A DNA stretch of 64,000 nt, taken from the NCBI GenBank assembly GCA_003054665.1, contig QAYY01000020.1, positions 62,001 through 126,000 of the forward strand, read 5' to 3'. This DNA is from Opitutaceae bacterium EW11. GTDB taxonomy: Bacteria; Verrucomicrobiota; Verrucomicrobiia; Opitutales; Opitutaceae. Below the pieces are notes generated by a model, which worked only from the letters and a program-made list of their open reading frames with translations, did no database searches and was not told the DNA's origin. Position numbers and translations under genes: made by a program. Positions within the stretch are counted from its first letter, which is position 1, and every line of letters starts with the position of its first letter. Positions 43,401 to 51,477 of this stretch are shown here, piece after piece.

Positions 43401-44477
43401 ATGAAGTGGATTCGCCGGGCGACCGTCGCTTGGGTGGCGTGGACCGCGGTGGCGGCGCTCTTCGCCCTGCCCTCCCTCGTCGGCGAGGGAGCGCAGCGAT
43501 CCATCGTCCTGGCTTCGCTGGCTCAATGGTGGAGCTGGGCTCTGGTCGCTCCCCTCATCCTCGCGGTGGACCGGCGGCTTCCCTTCAACGGAAGGCAGCT
43601 CTGGCAAAGGGCGCTGGTCCACGTCTTCCTCGGCTTCGTTTTCACGGCGTTCTACGTCTACGTGATGGAGGCCGTCCGGGCGGCGCTCGGTATCGGCTCC
43701 TGGACTACCCTCGCAGACGTACGCCCCCTGATGAGGGCGCTCCGGGGGATGTTTCTCTGGAGCTGGCTGGTGTACCTGCTGATCGTGGGCGGCTGGCAGG
43801 CGTACCGGTACTACGAGCGGTATCGGCTCGGTGAGCTGCAGATGGAGCGGCTGGAACGCCAGTACTCCGAAGCGCGCCTGAACGCGTTGCGCGCCCAGCT
43901 CGATCCGCACTTCCTGTTCAACGCCCTCAACACCATCTCGTCGCAGGTGGAACGGGATCCCCGGCTGGCCCGGGAGATGATCGGCCACCTCGGCGACCTG
44001 TTGCGGCTCTCGCTCGATTCGAGGGACAAGCGACTGGTCACGCTGGAGGAGGAGCTTGTTTTCCTCGACCACTACGTCGCTATCCAGCGGATACGGTTCG
44101 GGGACAAGCTGCGCGTAGAGGTTTCCGCCGGTCCGGAAGCGCGCTCCGCCCTGGTGCCGGGACTGCTGCTTCAGCCCCTGGTCGAAAACGCGATCCGCCA
44201 TGGCTTCTCCCGACGACCGTCCGGAGGGAAAGTCACGATCGAGGCGCGGTGCGCCCAGGGCGCCCTCGAGATCGCCGTCCTCGACGACGGCGCGGGCCTG
44301 CCCTCCGACTGGGATCTCACGCGTTCCTCCGGCGTGGGGCTGTCGGCGACCCGTGAGCGGGTCCTCGCCTCGCCGCCGGCCGGAGCGGGCCGTTTCGAGA
44401 TTGGTCCGCGCGAGGGCGGCGGCACGGCCGTCCGAATGGTGTTGCCATTGGTCGACGCGAAAACCGCCGCCGCATGA
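43401..44477 (+). CDS. LytS-type sensor histidine kinase (second pair)
   Basis: 358 residues. Four predicted membrane helices (about 8-150: 'ATVAWVAWTAVAALFALPSL', 'WWSWALVAPLILAV', 'ALVHVFLGFVFTAFYVYVM', 'GMFLWSWLVYLLIVGGWQAY') precede the PF06580 His motif 'LRAQLDPHFLFNALNTISSQ' and a HATPase_c domain ('GLLLQPLVENAIRHGFS', 'LDDGAGLPSDW', 'SGVGLSATRERVLA'). Its stop overlaps the start of the next regulator (ATGA at 44474). It is paralogous to the kinase at 38717 in layout but clearly divergent in sequence. The adjacent secreted lectin-like gene may be a target. Confidence 0.92.
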   Translation: MKWIRRATVAWVAWTAVAALFALPSLVGEGAQRSIVLASLAQWWSWALVAPLILAVDRRLPFNGRQLWQRALVHVFLGFVFTAFYVYVMEAVRAALGIGSWTTLADVRPLMRALRGMFLWSWLVYLLIVGGWQAYRYYERYRLGELQMERLERQYSEARLNALRAQLDPHFLFNALNTISSQVERDPRLAREMIGHLGDLLRLSLDSRDKRLVTLEEELVFLDHYVAIQRIRFGDKLRVEVSAGPEARSALVPGLLLQPLVENAIRHGFSRRPSGGKVTIEARCAQGALEIAVLDDGAGLPSDWDLTRSSGVGLSATRERVLASPPAGAGRFEIGPREGGGTAVRMVLPLVDAKTAAA

Positions 44478-45259
44478 AGGTCCCCTCCCCGAAATCGATC
44501 CGCGTGCTCGTTGTCGACGACGAACAGCCGGCGCGCCAACGCCTGCTGGACCTCCTTCGCAAGGACGCGCGGGTCGGCTGTATCCACGAAGCGGAGAACG
44601 GCCTCGCGGCGGTTGACGCGATCCGCGACGAGAAGCCGGACCTGGTTTTTCTCGATATCCAGATGCCGGGACTCGACGGCTGGGGAACGCTGGCGGAAGT
44701 CGGAGCCGACCAGATGCCGCTCACGATTTTCGTCACCGCTTACGACCGGCACGCCATCCGCGCCTTCGAGGCGAACGCCCTGGACTACCTGCCCAAACCG
44801 TACAGCGACGAGCGTTTCGCCGCGGCGCTGGCGCGCGCCCACGAGCGCCTGGCGGACGACCAATACCGCGATTTCGGCCAGCAGGTTTTCCAGATGATGG
44901 CGCGCGAACCCGCAGCGGACGCCTTTCTCGACCGCATCGTCGTGAAGTCGGGCGCAACCACCCGGCTGCTCCCCGTCGCGGAGATCGACTGGATCGAATC
45001 GTCGGGCGTCTACGTCAATCTCCACACCGGGAGCAAAACCCACCTCCACCGCACGTCGCTGCAGGAACTTGCGGGGAGACTGGATCCGACGCGGTTCGTC
45101 CGCGTTCACCGCTCCGCGATCGTCAACCTCGCGAGCATCCTGCACCTCGTCTCCCTGTCGCACGGCGAGTTCGAGCTGGTGCTGAAAAACGGCGCCCGGA
45201 CTCGGGTGAGCCGGAGCTACCGCGCAGAGTTGGAGAAGCGATTGGGCCAGTCGCTGTAG
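44474..45259 (+). CDS. LytTR-family response regulator (second pair)
   Basis: 261 residues. The receiver (about 10-130) has 'RVLVVDDEQPARQRLLDLL', phospho-acceptor Asp in 'LVFLDIQMPGLDGWG', 'IFVTAYDRHAIRAFEANALD' and 'YLPKPYSDERF'. The LytTR output domain (about 155-260) has 'DRIVVKSGATTRLLPVAEID', 'HRTSLQELAGRLD' and 'FVRVHRSAIVNLASI'. It overlaps its kinase by four bases and is the last gene of this block; an intergenic palindrome (45291-45347) follows before the convergent DoxX-like gene. Confidence 0.93.
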   Translation: MKVPSPKSIRVLVVDDEQPARQRLLDLLRKDARVGCIHEAENGLAAVDAIRDEKPDLVFLDIQMPGLDGWGTLAEVGADQMPLTIFVTAYDRHAIRAFEANALDYLPKPYSDERFAAALARAHERLADDQYRDFGQQVFQMMAREPAADAFLDRIVVKSGATTRLLPVAEIDWIESSGVYVNLHTGSKTHLHRTSLQELAGRLDPTRFVRVHRSAIVNLASILHLVSLSHGEFELVLKNGARTRVSRSYRAELEKRLGQSL

Positions 45260-45290
45260 CGCGGGGCGCGCCGCCGTGCGTGCCTTTTCT

Positions 45291-45347
45291 CTGGGAGCGC
45301 GGGTCGCTGGCCCGCAATCCAATCCAGGCAGGCGGGACGCCTCAGGT
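45291..45347. repeat. Imperfect palindrome between convergent genes (second copy)
   Basis: The left arm CTGGGAGCGCGGG...GGCCCGCA (45291-45316) matches the arms of the element at 14345, and the right arm (45328-45347) is a shorter inverted match. As at 14345, it lies between a forward and a reverse gene, just past both stop codons. Confidence 0.6.
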
Positions 45348-46127
45348 TCATTCGTTGCTCGAACTCGCCCGCGCAGCGAGGATCCAACCCAGCCCGGCGA
45401 AGGCGAGGGCCTCGAACACGGCCGTGGTCTCGTTGGCGTTTCGGATCGTGAGAGCGCGAGGGATGTGGACGAGAAAAACCCAGAGGAAAATCATCCATCC
45501 GGTGAGAGCCGCAGCGAGCCGCCGTGTCGGCGGAATCATCAGACCCACGCCTCCGGCGATCAGCGCCACGGCGGCGAAATACGTCCAGAAGCGCGGGCCC
45601 GGAATCCAGGACGGCACCAGCGTCTGCACGAACTGCCACCAGAGGAAGTGCTGGATTCCGCAGAGCACGAGAAACGCGGCGAAAAAGAAGCGCGCCGCCC
45701 AGTCCAGCGCCGGCGCACCCGCCCAGCGATCCAGCGCGTCGCCCGAGCGCGCAAGACCAGCCGTCGCGAGTCCGACAGCGCAAAACGTCAGCGCCTTCCC
45801 GGCGCTGGTCCACTCGCCGCCCCAGGCGCCCGCGGCGCGCGCGATCGGAAGGTGTAACAGGACAAAGGATACAAGACAGCTCAGGGCGAAGCCGAGCGAG
45901 ACGGCGGTCAGCCTGACCCTCAACGCCACGCAAACGGCGATCGCGAGCAGTAGGATTCCGACCAGGGGCGAAAGCCCCGGCGGGAGCGGCCCCCAGGGGG
46001 AAACGGGAGGGACGAGACGCGTGACGAACCGGCCGAGGATGAGGTGCTGGAGCCCAAACGCGGCGAGCGCGACGGCGAAAAACAGCCGGCCGATGACGGC
46101 GAGCCGCGGGGAAAAGACAGAGAGCAT
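45348..46127 (-). CDS. DoxX-like integral membrane protein
   Basis: 259 residues from ATG 46127; a GTG at 46154 is also in frame. About seven to eight membrane helices in two similar halves each contain a 'FAxxLxxxGxQHxxxxxFV' pattern ('FAVALAAFGLQHLILGRFV' and 'FFAAFLVLCGIQHFLWWQFV') followed by 'VPPVSPWG' or 'VPSWIPG'. This repeats the DoxX-family unit. Relatives are small membrane proteins of uncertain role, some tied to redox stress or quinones. It is convergent with the LytTR gene and downstream of the small secreted protein gene, from which a terminator separates it. Confidence 0.75.
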   Translation of the reverse strand: MLSVFSPRLAVIGRLFFAVALAAFGLQHLILGRFVTRLVPPVSPWGPLPPGLSPLVGILLLAIAVCVALRVRLTAVSLGFALSCLVSFVLLHLPIARAAGAWGGEWTSAGKALTFCAVGLATAGLARSGDALDRWAGAPALDWAARFFFAAFLVLCGIQHFLWWQFVQTLVPSWIPGPRFWTYFAAVALIAGGVGLMIPPTRRLAAALTGWMIFLWVFLVHIPRALTIRNANETTAVFEALAFAGLGWILAARASSSNE

Positions 46128-46269
46128 GGTTGTGTGTGGCTCCTCGTCCAACACCTCCCGCCCCGCGAATCCTTCAACTCATACCGAGGGGCCGAAAAAC
46201 GATCTTCGGCCGGGCGCTTGTCTTCTGTTTCCCAGCGCACCTGCGCCTCTCGTCCACGAGCGCGCTCGC

Positions 46270-46298
46270 AAAAAAGCAGGGACCGTGCGGGTCCCTGC
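46270..46298 (-). terminator. Rho-independent terminator of the small secreted protein gene
   Basis: A perfect 9-base stem (GCAGGGACC 46276-46284 with GGTCCCTGC 46290-46298) closes a 5-base loop. On the reverse strand it is followed by six T residues (46275-46270). It starts 29 bases past the stop of the gene at 46327-46692. This is the clearest intrinsic terminator in the window. Confidence 0.85.
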
Positions 46299-46326
46299 CG
46301 GTTTGGGCGGAAGAATCAGCAGGGTG

Positions 46327-46692
46327 TCACCAGCCGATCCAGAGCATCGCGGAGGCGGAGTCGTAACCTGGATACGAGCCGTACGCCGCGAGGTAATAAT
46401 AGGTGTCCGCCGCGTAGGAGGTGGAGTTCACGTCGTAGTAGTGGGCTCCTCCGGAAGCCCACTGGTTCACGCCGATGGCTCCGCCGATCATCACGTTGGC
46501 CGAGCCGCCTGGTCCGGAGGCGACAACATCCCACTCGTAGTTCGCGCCGGCGGGAACGCCGTAGATGTAGCCCTCCGCCTTCGGCGTGCCTCCGTAGTTC
46601 ACGCTCACGTAGATGTTGTCGGCGAACGCGGTCGAAGCCAGAAGGCCAAGGGCCAGGGCAACGCCACGGAACGAGAGACTTACTCTTTTCAT
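46327..46692 (-). CDS. Small Gly/Tyr-rich secreted protein of unknown function
   Basis: 121 residues from ATG 46692, which places a clean signal peptide (MKRVSLSFRGVALALGLLAS, cleavage after 'AFA') at the N-terminus; the frame extends upstream without coding character. The mature ~98 residues are rich in Gly, Tyr, Ala and Ser ('NIYVSVNYGGTPKAEGYIYG', 'YYDVNSTSYAADTYYYLAAY', ending 'SAMLWIGW') with no Cys. I recognise no family. The dedicated terminator and short monocistronic unit suggest possibly strong expression of an extracellular or surface component. No enzyme motif is visible. Confidence 0.7.
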   Translation of the reverse strand: MKRVSLSFRGVALALGLLASTAFADNIYVSVNYGGTPKAEGYIYGVPAGANYEWDVVASGPGGSANVMIGGAIGVNQWASGGAHYYDVNSTSYAADTYYYLAAYGSYPGYDSASAMLWIGW

Positions 46693-46844
46693 GGGTATTT
46701 TGTTTTGGGTTTCCGCGCGGCACACGATCCCTGCGACGTTCAGCCTTGGATGAGCTGGGGTACCGCCCGCCACAGTTCGCCGCGCGCCCGAAGACGGAGC
46801 CCGGGCTGCGCTTCGGGTCAACCGGCGGCTGGCTCTGATTATTG

Positions 46845-46861
46845 AGCCGCCCGAGGCGGCT
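46845..46861 (-). terminator. Small hairpin after the ADOP permease gene
   Basis: AGCCGCC-CGA-GGCGGCT (46845-46861) lies 12 bases past the permease stop on the reverse strand and is followed by an AT-rich stretch (CAATAAT) rather than a T-run. Possible terminator. Confidence 0.4.
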
Positions 46862-46873
46862 GCACCGCGCGCC

Positions 46874-49573
46874 TCACTCGGACCGCAGCGCGATCAGCGG
46901 GTCCACGCGGGAGGCGCGGCGCGCGGGAAACCAGGCGGCCGCACAGACGATCCCGACGAGCAGCGCTGCGCCGGCGACGAGGGTCAAAGGGTCGGACGCG
47001 CTCACGCCGTAGAGTTGATTCCGGATCAGGCGCGCCAATCCCAACGCCGCAGGCAAGCCGACAGCCATGCCCGCCAGCGCCAGCCAGAGTGCCTCGCGCA
47101 AGACCGGCCAGGCGATTTCTCTCCGGGTGGCGCCGAGCGCCATCCGCACGCCGATCTCGCCGGTGCGACGGGCGACGTTGTAGGCCATCAGTCCATACAG
47201 GCCCACGCAGGCGAGGAGCAAAGCGAGCGCAGCCAGACCGCTGCACAACCCGGCGAACAATCGATCCACCAACGTGGATTCTCGCACCAGATGCTCCTGG
47301 GTGCGGACGTTGGACAACGGCAGGCCCGGACGGAGCGTCGCGATTTCTTTTCGGACCGCGGGCACCAGGGACATCGGCGGGAGAGCGGTGCGGACGACAA
47401 AATGCATCGCTCGTTGCTCCTGTTGACGGGAACTGAAACACATCAACCGCGGAACCTCCTCGCGAAGGCTGTCGTATTTCGTGTCGCGGCAGACGCCGAC
47501 GATCGTGATGGGGCGAGCAGGACTGCCCGCCAGACTGAAGGTGCGACCGACCGGATCTTCCCCGGGAAAATACTCGCGGGCGAATCGCTCGTTGACGACG
47601 ACCACCGGAAGGCTGCCCGCAGCGTCGGTCTCCGCGATTTCTCGACCGAGGAGAATCGGGATGCCCATCGTCTTGAAAAAGCCGTCGCTCACCTGGAGTT
47701 GGTAGGTTTCGCGCGCGCCGCCCCGCTTCGCAGGTCGTCCGGGCAACACGATCTCGGTCGAACTCGATGCGCCCGAGATCAACGCCACATCGCTCAGCGC
47801 GACGGAGCGCACGCCGGGAATCCCGGCAATCGCCCGACGCGCGTTGTCGTAAAACGGCTGTAGCTCCGGTCCCGACATCCCCGCCTGGCTGGGCGCCACG
47901 CGAAAGAGCAGGATGTTCTCCGGACGGAACCCGAGATCCACGCGAACCAGGTTGGAAAACGTGCGAATCAAAAGCCCGGCGCCAAACACGAGCAGGAGCG
48001 AAAGCCCGATCTGCACGGAAACCAGCATCCGGCCCAACCGGAGTCGCGGAGCCGCCAGGGCCGATCGGCTCTTCAACCCGTCCAGCGGCGCGACGTTCCC
48101 GGCGCGAAGGGCGGGCACGAGCCCAAACAAAAGTGCGGTGAGCAGGGCCAGTCCGAGCGTGAACACGAGCACCCGGAAATCGGTGTGCACGTCGATCCGA
48201 AAACCCTCCAGCTGCGCGACGACGCTCCGCAGCAGGACCTTTTTCCCCCACGCGGCGAGCAAGAGTCCGACGACCGCGGAGGACAATCCGAGCACAAGAC
48301 TCTCCGTCAGCGCCTGCGCGATCAGTCGCGCCCGGCCGGCACCGATCGCCGCCCGGATGGCAAACTCCTGCTGGCGCGCCGCACCTCGCGCCAAAAGAAG
48401 GCCGGCCACGTTTGCACAGGCGATCGCCATCACGAGCGCCACAACGCCCAGCAGCGCGAAGAGCGGCATGGCCATGCGCTGACGCAGCCGGTGGGCCGCT
48501 CCTTTCGAGCCGTCCTCCAGCGCAATTCCCGGCTCGCCCATCTTGGTCGTCGAGCCGGAGAGGAGCTGTCGAAAGACGGCCTCCATTCGGGCCCGAAGCT
48601 GCTGCTCATCCGTCCCGGGGCCGACGCGCACCATGATCTGCATCCACCAGTTATTGGCGGAGGCGATCGGTCGATTCGCCAGGATGAGAGGCTGGGCGGC
48701 GAACGTGATATAGGCGTCCGCCATGTCGCCGGGCATCGGGCCGATGTAGTCTCGCGGCAATACACCGACGATGGTGAACGCGCTCTGGTTCAGCGTAAGC
48801 GTCTGCCCGATCGCGGAGGGATCCTGTCCAAACCGGCGCTCCCAAAAACTGTGCGTGATCACCACCGCGGGCGCGGCTCCGGGCCGCTCGTCTTCCATCA
48901 GCAGCGGACGCCCGAGGAGCATCGACGCTCCGTAGTCGGCGAAGAAATTCCCCGACACCATCAGCACGCTGGAGACGGACGCGTCGCCGCGAGCGAACGT
49001 CGTCACGCGGGGGATCGGAAAGAGCCCGAAGACTTGAGCGCTGTCCGCCAGCCGCTCCCGCATTTCGCGAAACACCGGATACGGAAACGAACTGCCCACC
49101 TCCAGACGCCCGCGCTTTCCGATCGGCTCCATGCCGCTGTAGTTGTTCAGGACCACATCGCTTCCCATCCAGTTGACGAGCCGCAGCTCCTGCGGGGCGC
49201 GAACGGGAAGGGAGCGCAGCAGCACGCCGTTGAGAATGGAAAAGATCGCCGTGCCGGCGCCGATTCCCAGACCGAGCGATAGGATCGCGACCGCAGTGAA
49301 GCCGGGCGAACGGGCGAGTCCGCGAAGCGCGAACTGCGTGTCTCTGCGCAGATGGTCCACCCACGCGCCCCACCGCTGGGCCCGCGCGACCTCCTTCGCT
49401 TGATCGACTCCGCCAAAACGCCGGAGCGCCGCGTGGCGTGCATCGGTGGGCGACATGCCCGCCTCGACATTCTCCTGCGTGCGGTGCTCGAGGTGGAGCC
49501 GCATCTCCTCGGCCATCTCGGCCTCAAAGCGATCGCGCCGGAACGGTGCCAGCAAACGGTTGAACCAGTTCAT
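46874..49573 (-). CDS. ADOP-type MacB/FtsX-like ABC transporter permease
   Basis: 899 residues with the layout of acidobacterial duplicated orphan permeases: an N-terminal ~80-residue cytoplasmic domain ('FEAEMAEEMRLHLEHRTQEN', 'DARHAALRRFGG'), then helix 1 ('TAVAILSLGLGIGAGTAIFS'), a MacB periplasmic core, three helices of the first FtsX domain, and a second MacB-core/FtsX unit ('RLGRMLVSVQIGLSLLLVFG', 'ALALLLACVGLYGLMAYNVA', 'GEIGVRMALGATRREI'). No ATPase is encoded nearby, as is usual for this class. It probably works in envelope or efflux processes with an unlinked ATPase. A PadR regulator lies 140 bases upstream on the same strand. Confidence 0.92.
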   Translation of the reverse strand: MNWFNRLLAPFRRDRFEAEMAEEMRLHLEHRTQENVEAGMSPTDARHAALRRFGGVDQAKEVARAQRWGAWVDHLRRDTQFALRGLARSPGFTAVAILSLGLGIGAGTAIFSILNGVLLRSLPVRAPQELRLVNWMGSDVVLNNYSGMEPIGKRGRLEVGSSFPYPVFREMRERLADSAQVFGLFPIPRVTTFARGDASVSSVLMVSGNFFADYGASMLLGRPLLMEDERPGAAPAVVITHSFWERRFGQDPSAIGQTLTLNQSAFTIVGVLPRDYIGPMPGDMADAYITFAAQPLILANRPIASANNWWMQIMVRVGPGTDEQQLRARMEAVFRQLLSGSTTKMGEPGIALEDGSKGAAHRLRQRMAMPLFALLGVVALVMAIACANVAGLLLARGAARQQEFAIRAAIGAGRARLIAQALTESLVLGLSSAVVGLLLAAWGKKVLLRSVVAQLEGFRIDVHTDFRVLVFTLGLALLTALLFGLVPALRAGNVAPLDGLKSRSALAAPRLRLGRMLVSVQIGLSLLLVFGAGLLIRTFSNLVRVDLGFRPENILLFRVAPSQAGMSGPELQPFYDNARRAIAGIPGVRSVALSDVALISGASSSTEIVLPGRPAKRGGARETYQLQVSDGFFKTMGIPILLGREIAETDAAGSLPVVVVNERFAREYFPGEDPVGRTFSLAGSPARPITIVGVCRDTKYDSLREEVPRLMCFSSRQQEQRAMHFVVRTALPPMSLVPAVRKEIATLRPGLPLSNVRTQEHLVRESTLVDRLFAGLCSGLAALALLLACVGLYGLMAYNVARRTGEIGVRMALGATRREIAWPVLREALWLALAGMAVGLPAALGLARLIRNQLYGVSASDPLTLVAGAALLVGIVCAAAWFPARRASRVDPLIALRSE

Positions 49574-49712
49574 GTGAGTGATGTGGAGCGCCCGGCCTGC
49601 GCGCGCTCCGAGGTTGCGGCCTCTCGCGCCCTGCGCGCGGGGCCGACGCTGCCCGGCTTTCCGGTTTTCGAATCCGCAGACATCTGCTTTCTCCCGCTTC
49701 CCTCCGCGGCGG

Positions 49713-50051
49713 TCAGGCCAGGCGCATGATCGCGCCGATCGCCCCGACGAGGCGGTCCCAAGTTTCGGCCTCGACTTCCAGCTGACGCCGGCCGGCCTTC
49801 GTCAGGCGGTAGAACTTCGCCTTCCGGTTGTTTTCGGAGACGCCCCATTCGGATTCGATCCAGCCCTGCTGCTGCAGGCGGTAGAGCGCAGGGTAGAGCG
49901 AGCCCTCGCCCACGCTGAGCACGCTTTTTGAAAGCTGCTCGATCCGGTCCGCGATCCCCCAGCCGTGCATCTCGCCGCGGCTCAGCACGCGGAGGATGAG
50001 CATATCGAGCGTTCCTTGAAGTAAGTCTGTTTTGAAATCGTCCTTGGCCAT
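49713..50051 (-). CDS. PadR family transcriptional regulator
   Basis: 112 residues from ATG 50051. I prefer this to the in-frame ATG at 50066 because GGGAG lies eight bases upstream of it and because 50066 lies inside a palindrome. The winged-helix domain has 'FKTDLLQGTLDMLILRVLSR', 'HGWGIADRIEQLS' and 'GSLYPALYRLQQQGWIESEW', with the short C-terminal dimerisation helix 'QLEVEAETWDRLVGAI'. PadR proteins of this size usually repress efflux or permease genes next door, here the ADOP permease. Twin palindromes directly upstream suggest autoregulation. Confidence 0.93.
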   Translation of the reverse strand: MAKDDFKTDLLQGTLDMLILRVLSRGEMHGWGIADRIEQLSKSVLSVGEGSLYPALYRLQQQGWIESEWGVSENNRKAKFYRLTKAGRRQLEVEAETWDRLVGAIGAIMRLA

Positions 50052-50059
50052 GCGAGTGT

Positions 50060-50110
50060 CTCCCATCGACGCCCGATGGGAGCACCTCTCCCATCGATTG
50101 TCAATGGGAG
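50060..50110 (-). promoter_or_regulatory. Twin 23-base palindromes upstream of the PadR gene
   Basis: Two inverted repeats lie at 50060-50082 (CTCCCATCG-N5-CGATGGGAG, perfect) and 50088-50110 (CTCCCATCG-N5-CAATGGGAG, one mismatch), with centres 28 bases apart. The proximal copy contains the gene's likely ribosome site (GGGAG), so a bound repressor would block both transcription and translation. Probable PadR operator. Confidence 0.7.
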
Positions 50111-50121
50111 TGTTGCCTTCG

Positions 50122-50283
50122 CACGCTTGCGGGTGGGTCGGCGCGTCCCCGCGACGACACGTTCACATGGCCCGCGCTGAACCTCGGTTTTGCGCGCAAC
50201 GCGGGCTCGATTTTTCATCGCGCCGTACGGGCTCTTTGGACCGGAGACAAGGGTAACGGGTCGCGTCGCGCCACCCGCAAGCG
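50122..50283. repeat. Dispersed repeat with inverted ends (family GGCGCGTCCC), second long copy
   Basis: The left end (50122-50163) matches 21344-21384 at nearly every base without gaps. The right end CGCGCCACCCGCAAGCG (50267-50283) is an inverted copy of CGCTTGCGGGTGG at the left end. The ~160-base interior has no reading frame I can support. It occupies the gap between the PadR operator and the AraC gene. Confidence 0.55.
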
Positions 50284-50400
50284 AATGAACGCGCCTTAAT
50301 CCGTTGTGGGTCGGGTATCCGCACCGGCGGGTTGCGACGTCGCTCTGCGCGGTGAGGGCACCGCGCCCACATCGGAGGGAAAGAAGCCGGCGATGATCCG

Positions 50401-50464
50401 CTGGGGAGCGCGGGCCGCCGGCCCGCGGTCGAAAAGGATGCGGGCGCCAGCACCGGCTCTCGAG
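50401..50464. repeat. Imperfect palindrome upstream of AraC gene (third copy)
   Basis: The left arm (50401-50426; GGGGAGCGCGGGCCGCC...) and right arm (50438-50464) are inverted partners and match the element at 14345. Together with 50122-50283 it fills much of the 465-base gap 50052-50516, whose only other content is the PadR operator. Confidence 0.6.
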
Positions 50465-50516
50465 AGGAATCCGTCCGCCTGACGTGACGCGCAGAGGAAG
50501 CCGATTTCACTGCCGC

Positions 50517-51413
50517 ATGCGCCGCCTCCGGATTCCGGACTATTCACTCGACGATTACCTCGATCCTCGGCTCGCCTCGGCCGGACTCTACGTCGGGCGC
50601 TTCGAGGACTCGCTGGCCGCGCGCGCCAACCGTGTGCGCATTCATCGCCACCGGCATTTCGAGCTCTTCCGCCTGAAAGGCGCCGGGAGCCATTTCAACG
50701 ATTTCGCCGAGCACCCGCTGCGGGACGACTCGCTGGTCGTCGTCCGCCCGGGCCAGGTGCATGGCTGGCCGGACAGCGGGCAGCTCCGCGGCACGATGAT
50801 CGGCTTCACCCAGGAGTTCTTCGACGGCGACCGGCCACCGCCGAGCGCGCTCCAGCGGTACGGATTTCTCCAGGAAGGCCGGCCTGCGAGGGCGCTCGAC
50901 CCTTCGGCCGCGCGAAATCTGGATGCGGCCTTTGCCGCCATCGCCGCCGAATTCGACGCACGCCAGCCCGAATGGCACGACGTGATTCGCAGCCACCTCC
51001 ATATCGTGCTGGTTCAGATCGCACGGATCGCGGCGCAGGATCCCGCGAGCCTCGCTCCGAAGGGCCGTGCGGCGGAGCTCATCCGCCGGTTTCGGCTGCT
51101 GCTGGAGAATCAGTTTCGCACGACGAAATCGGTCGCAGGCTACGCGCGCCAGCTCGGCGTCACGCCGGGGCACCTCAACGACGTGCTGCGCGAACACACC
51201 GGGCAGGCTGCCAGTGAGGTCATCCACGATCGTATTCTCCTGGAGGCGCGGCGCTGCCTGCTGCACTCGGAGCTGAGCGTTTCGGAGGTGGGTTACGGGC
51301 TCGGATACGAGGACCCCTCCTACTTCGCCCGCTTTTTTCGTCGGAGCACCGGTCAGTCGCCGATGGCGTTTCGCGCGACACACCGTGAGAAGTGCCGGTT
51401 TTCCCGCGATTAG
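50517..51413 (+). CDS. AraC family transcriptional regulator
   Basis: 298 residues from ATG 50517; a GTG at 50484 is also in frame. The N-terminal half has an AraC-type cupin ('RIHRHRHFELFRLKGAGSHF', 'DSLVVVRPGQVHGWPDSG', 'GTMIGFTQEFFDG'). The C-terminal half has two helix-turn-helix motifs ('SVAGYARQLGVTPGHLNDVL' and 'SVSEVGYGLGYEDPSYFARF') and the closing 'FRRSTGQSPMAFRAT'. It lies 64 bases upstream of an aldo/keto reductase on the same strand, which it may control. Confidence 0.92.
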   Translation: MRRLRIPDYSLDDYLDPRLASAGLYVGRFEDSLAARANRVRIHRHRHFELFRLKGAGSHFNDFAEHPLRDDSLVVVRPGQVHGWPDSGQLRGTMIGFTQEFFDGDRPPPSALQRYGFLQEGRPARALDPSAARNLDAAFAAIAAEFDARQPEWHDVIRSHLHIVLVQIARIAAQDPASLAPKGRAAELIRRFRLLLENQFRTTKSVAGYARQLGVTPGHLNDVLREHTGQAASEVIHDRILLEARRCLLHSELSVSEVGYGLGYEDPSYFARFFRRSTGQSPMAFRATHREKCRFSRD

Positions 51414-51477
51414 TGCCGGGAGTGCCCGTTGCGGGACGGTGAGCCTCGAGGACGGTGCCGCCTCACTCAAAACGCAC

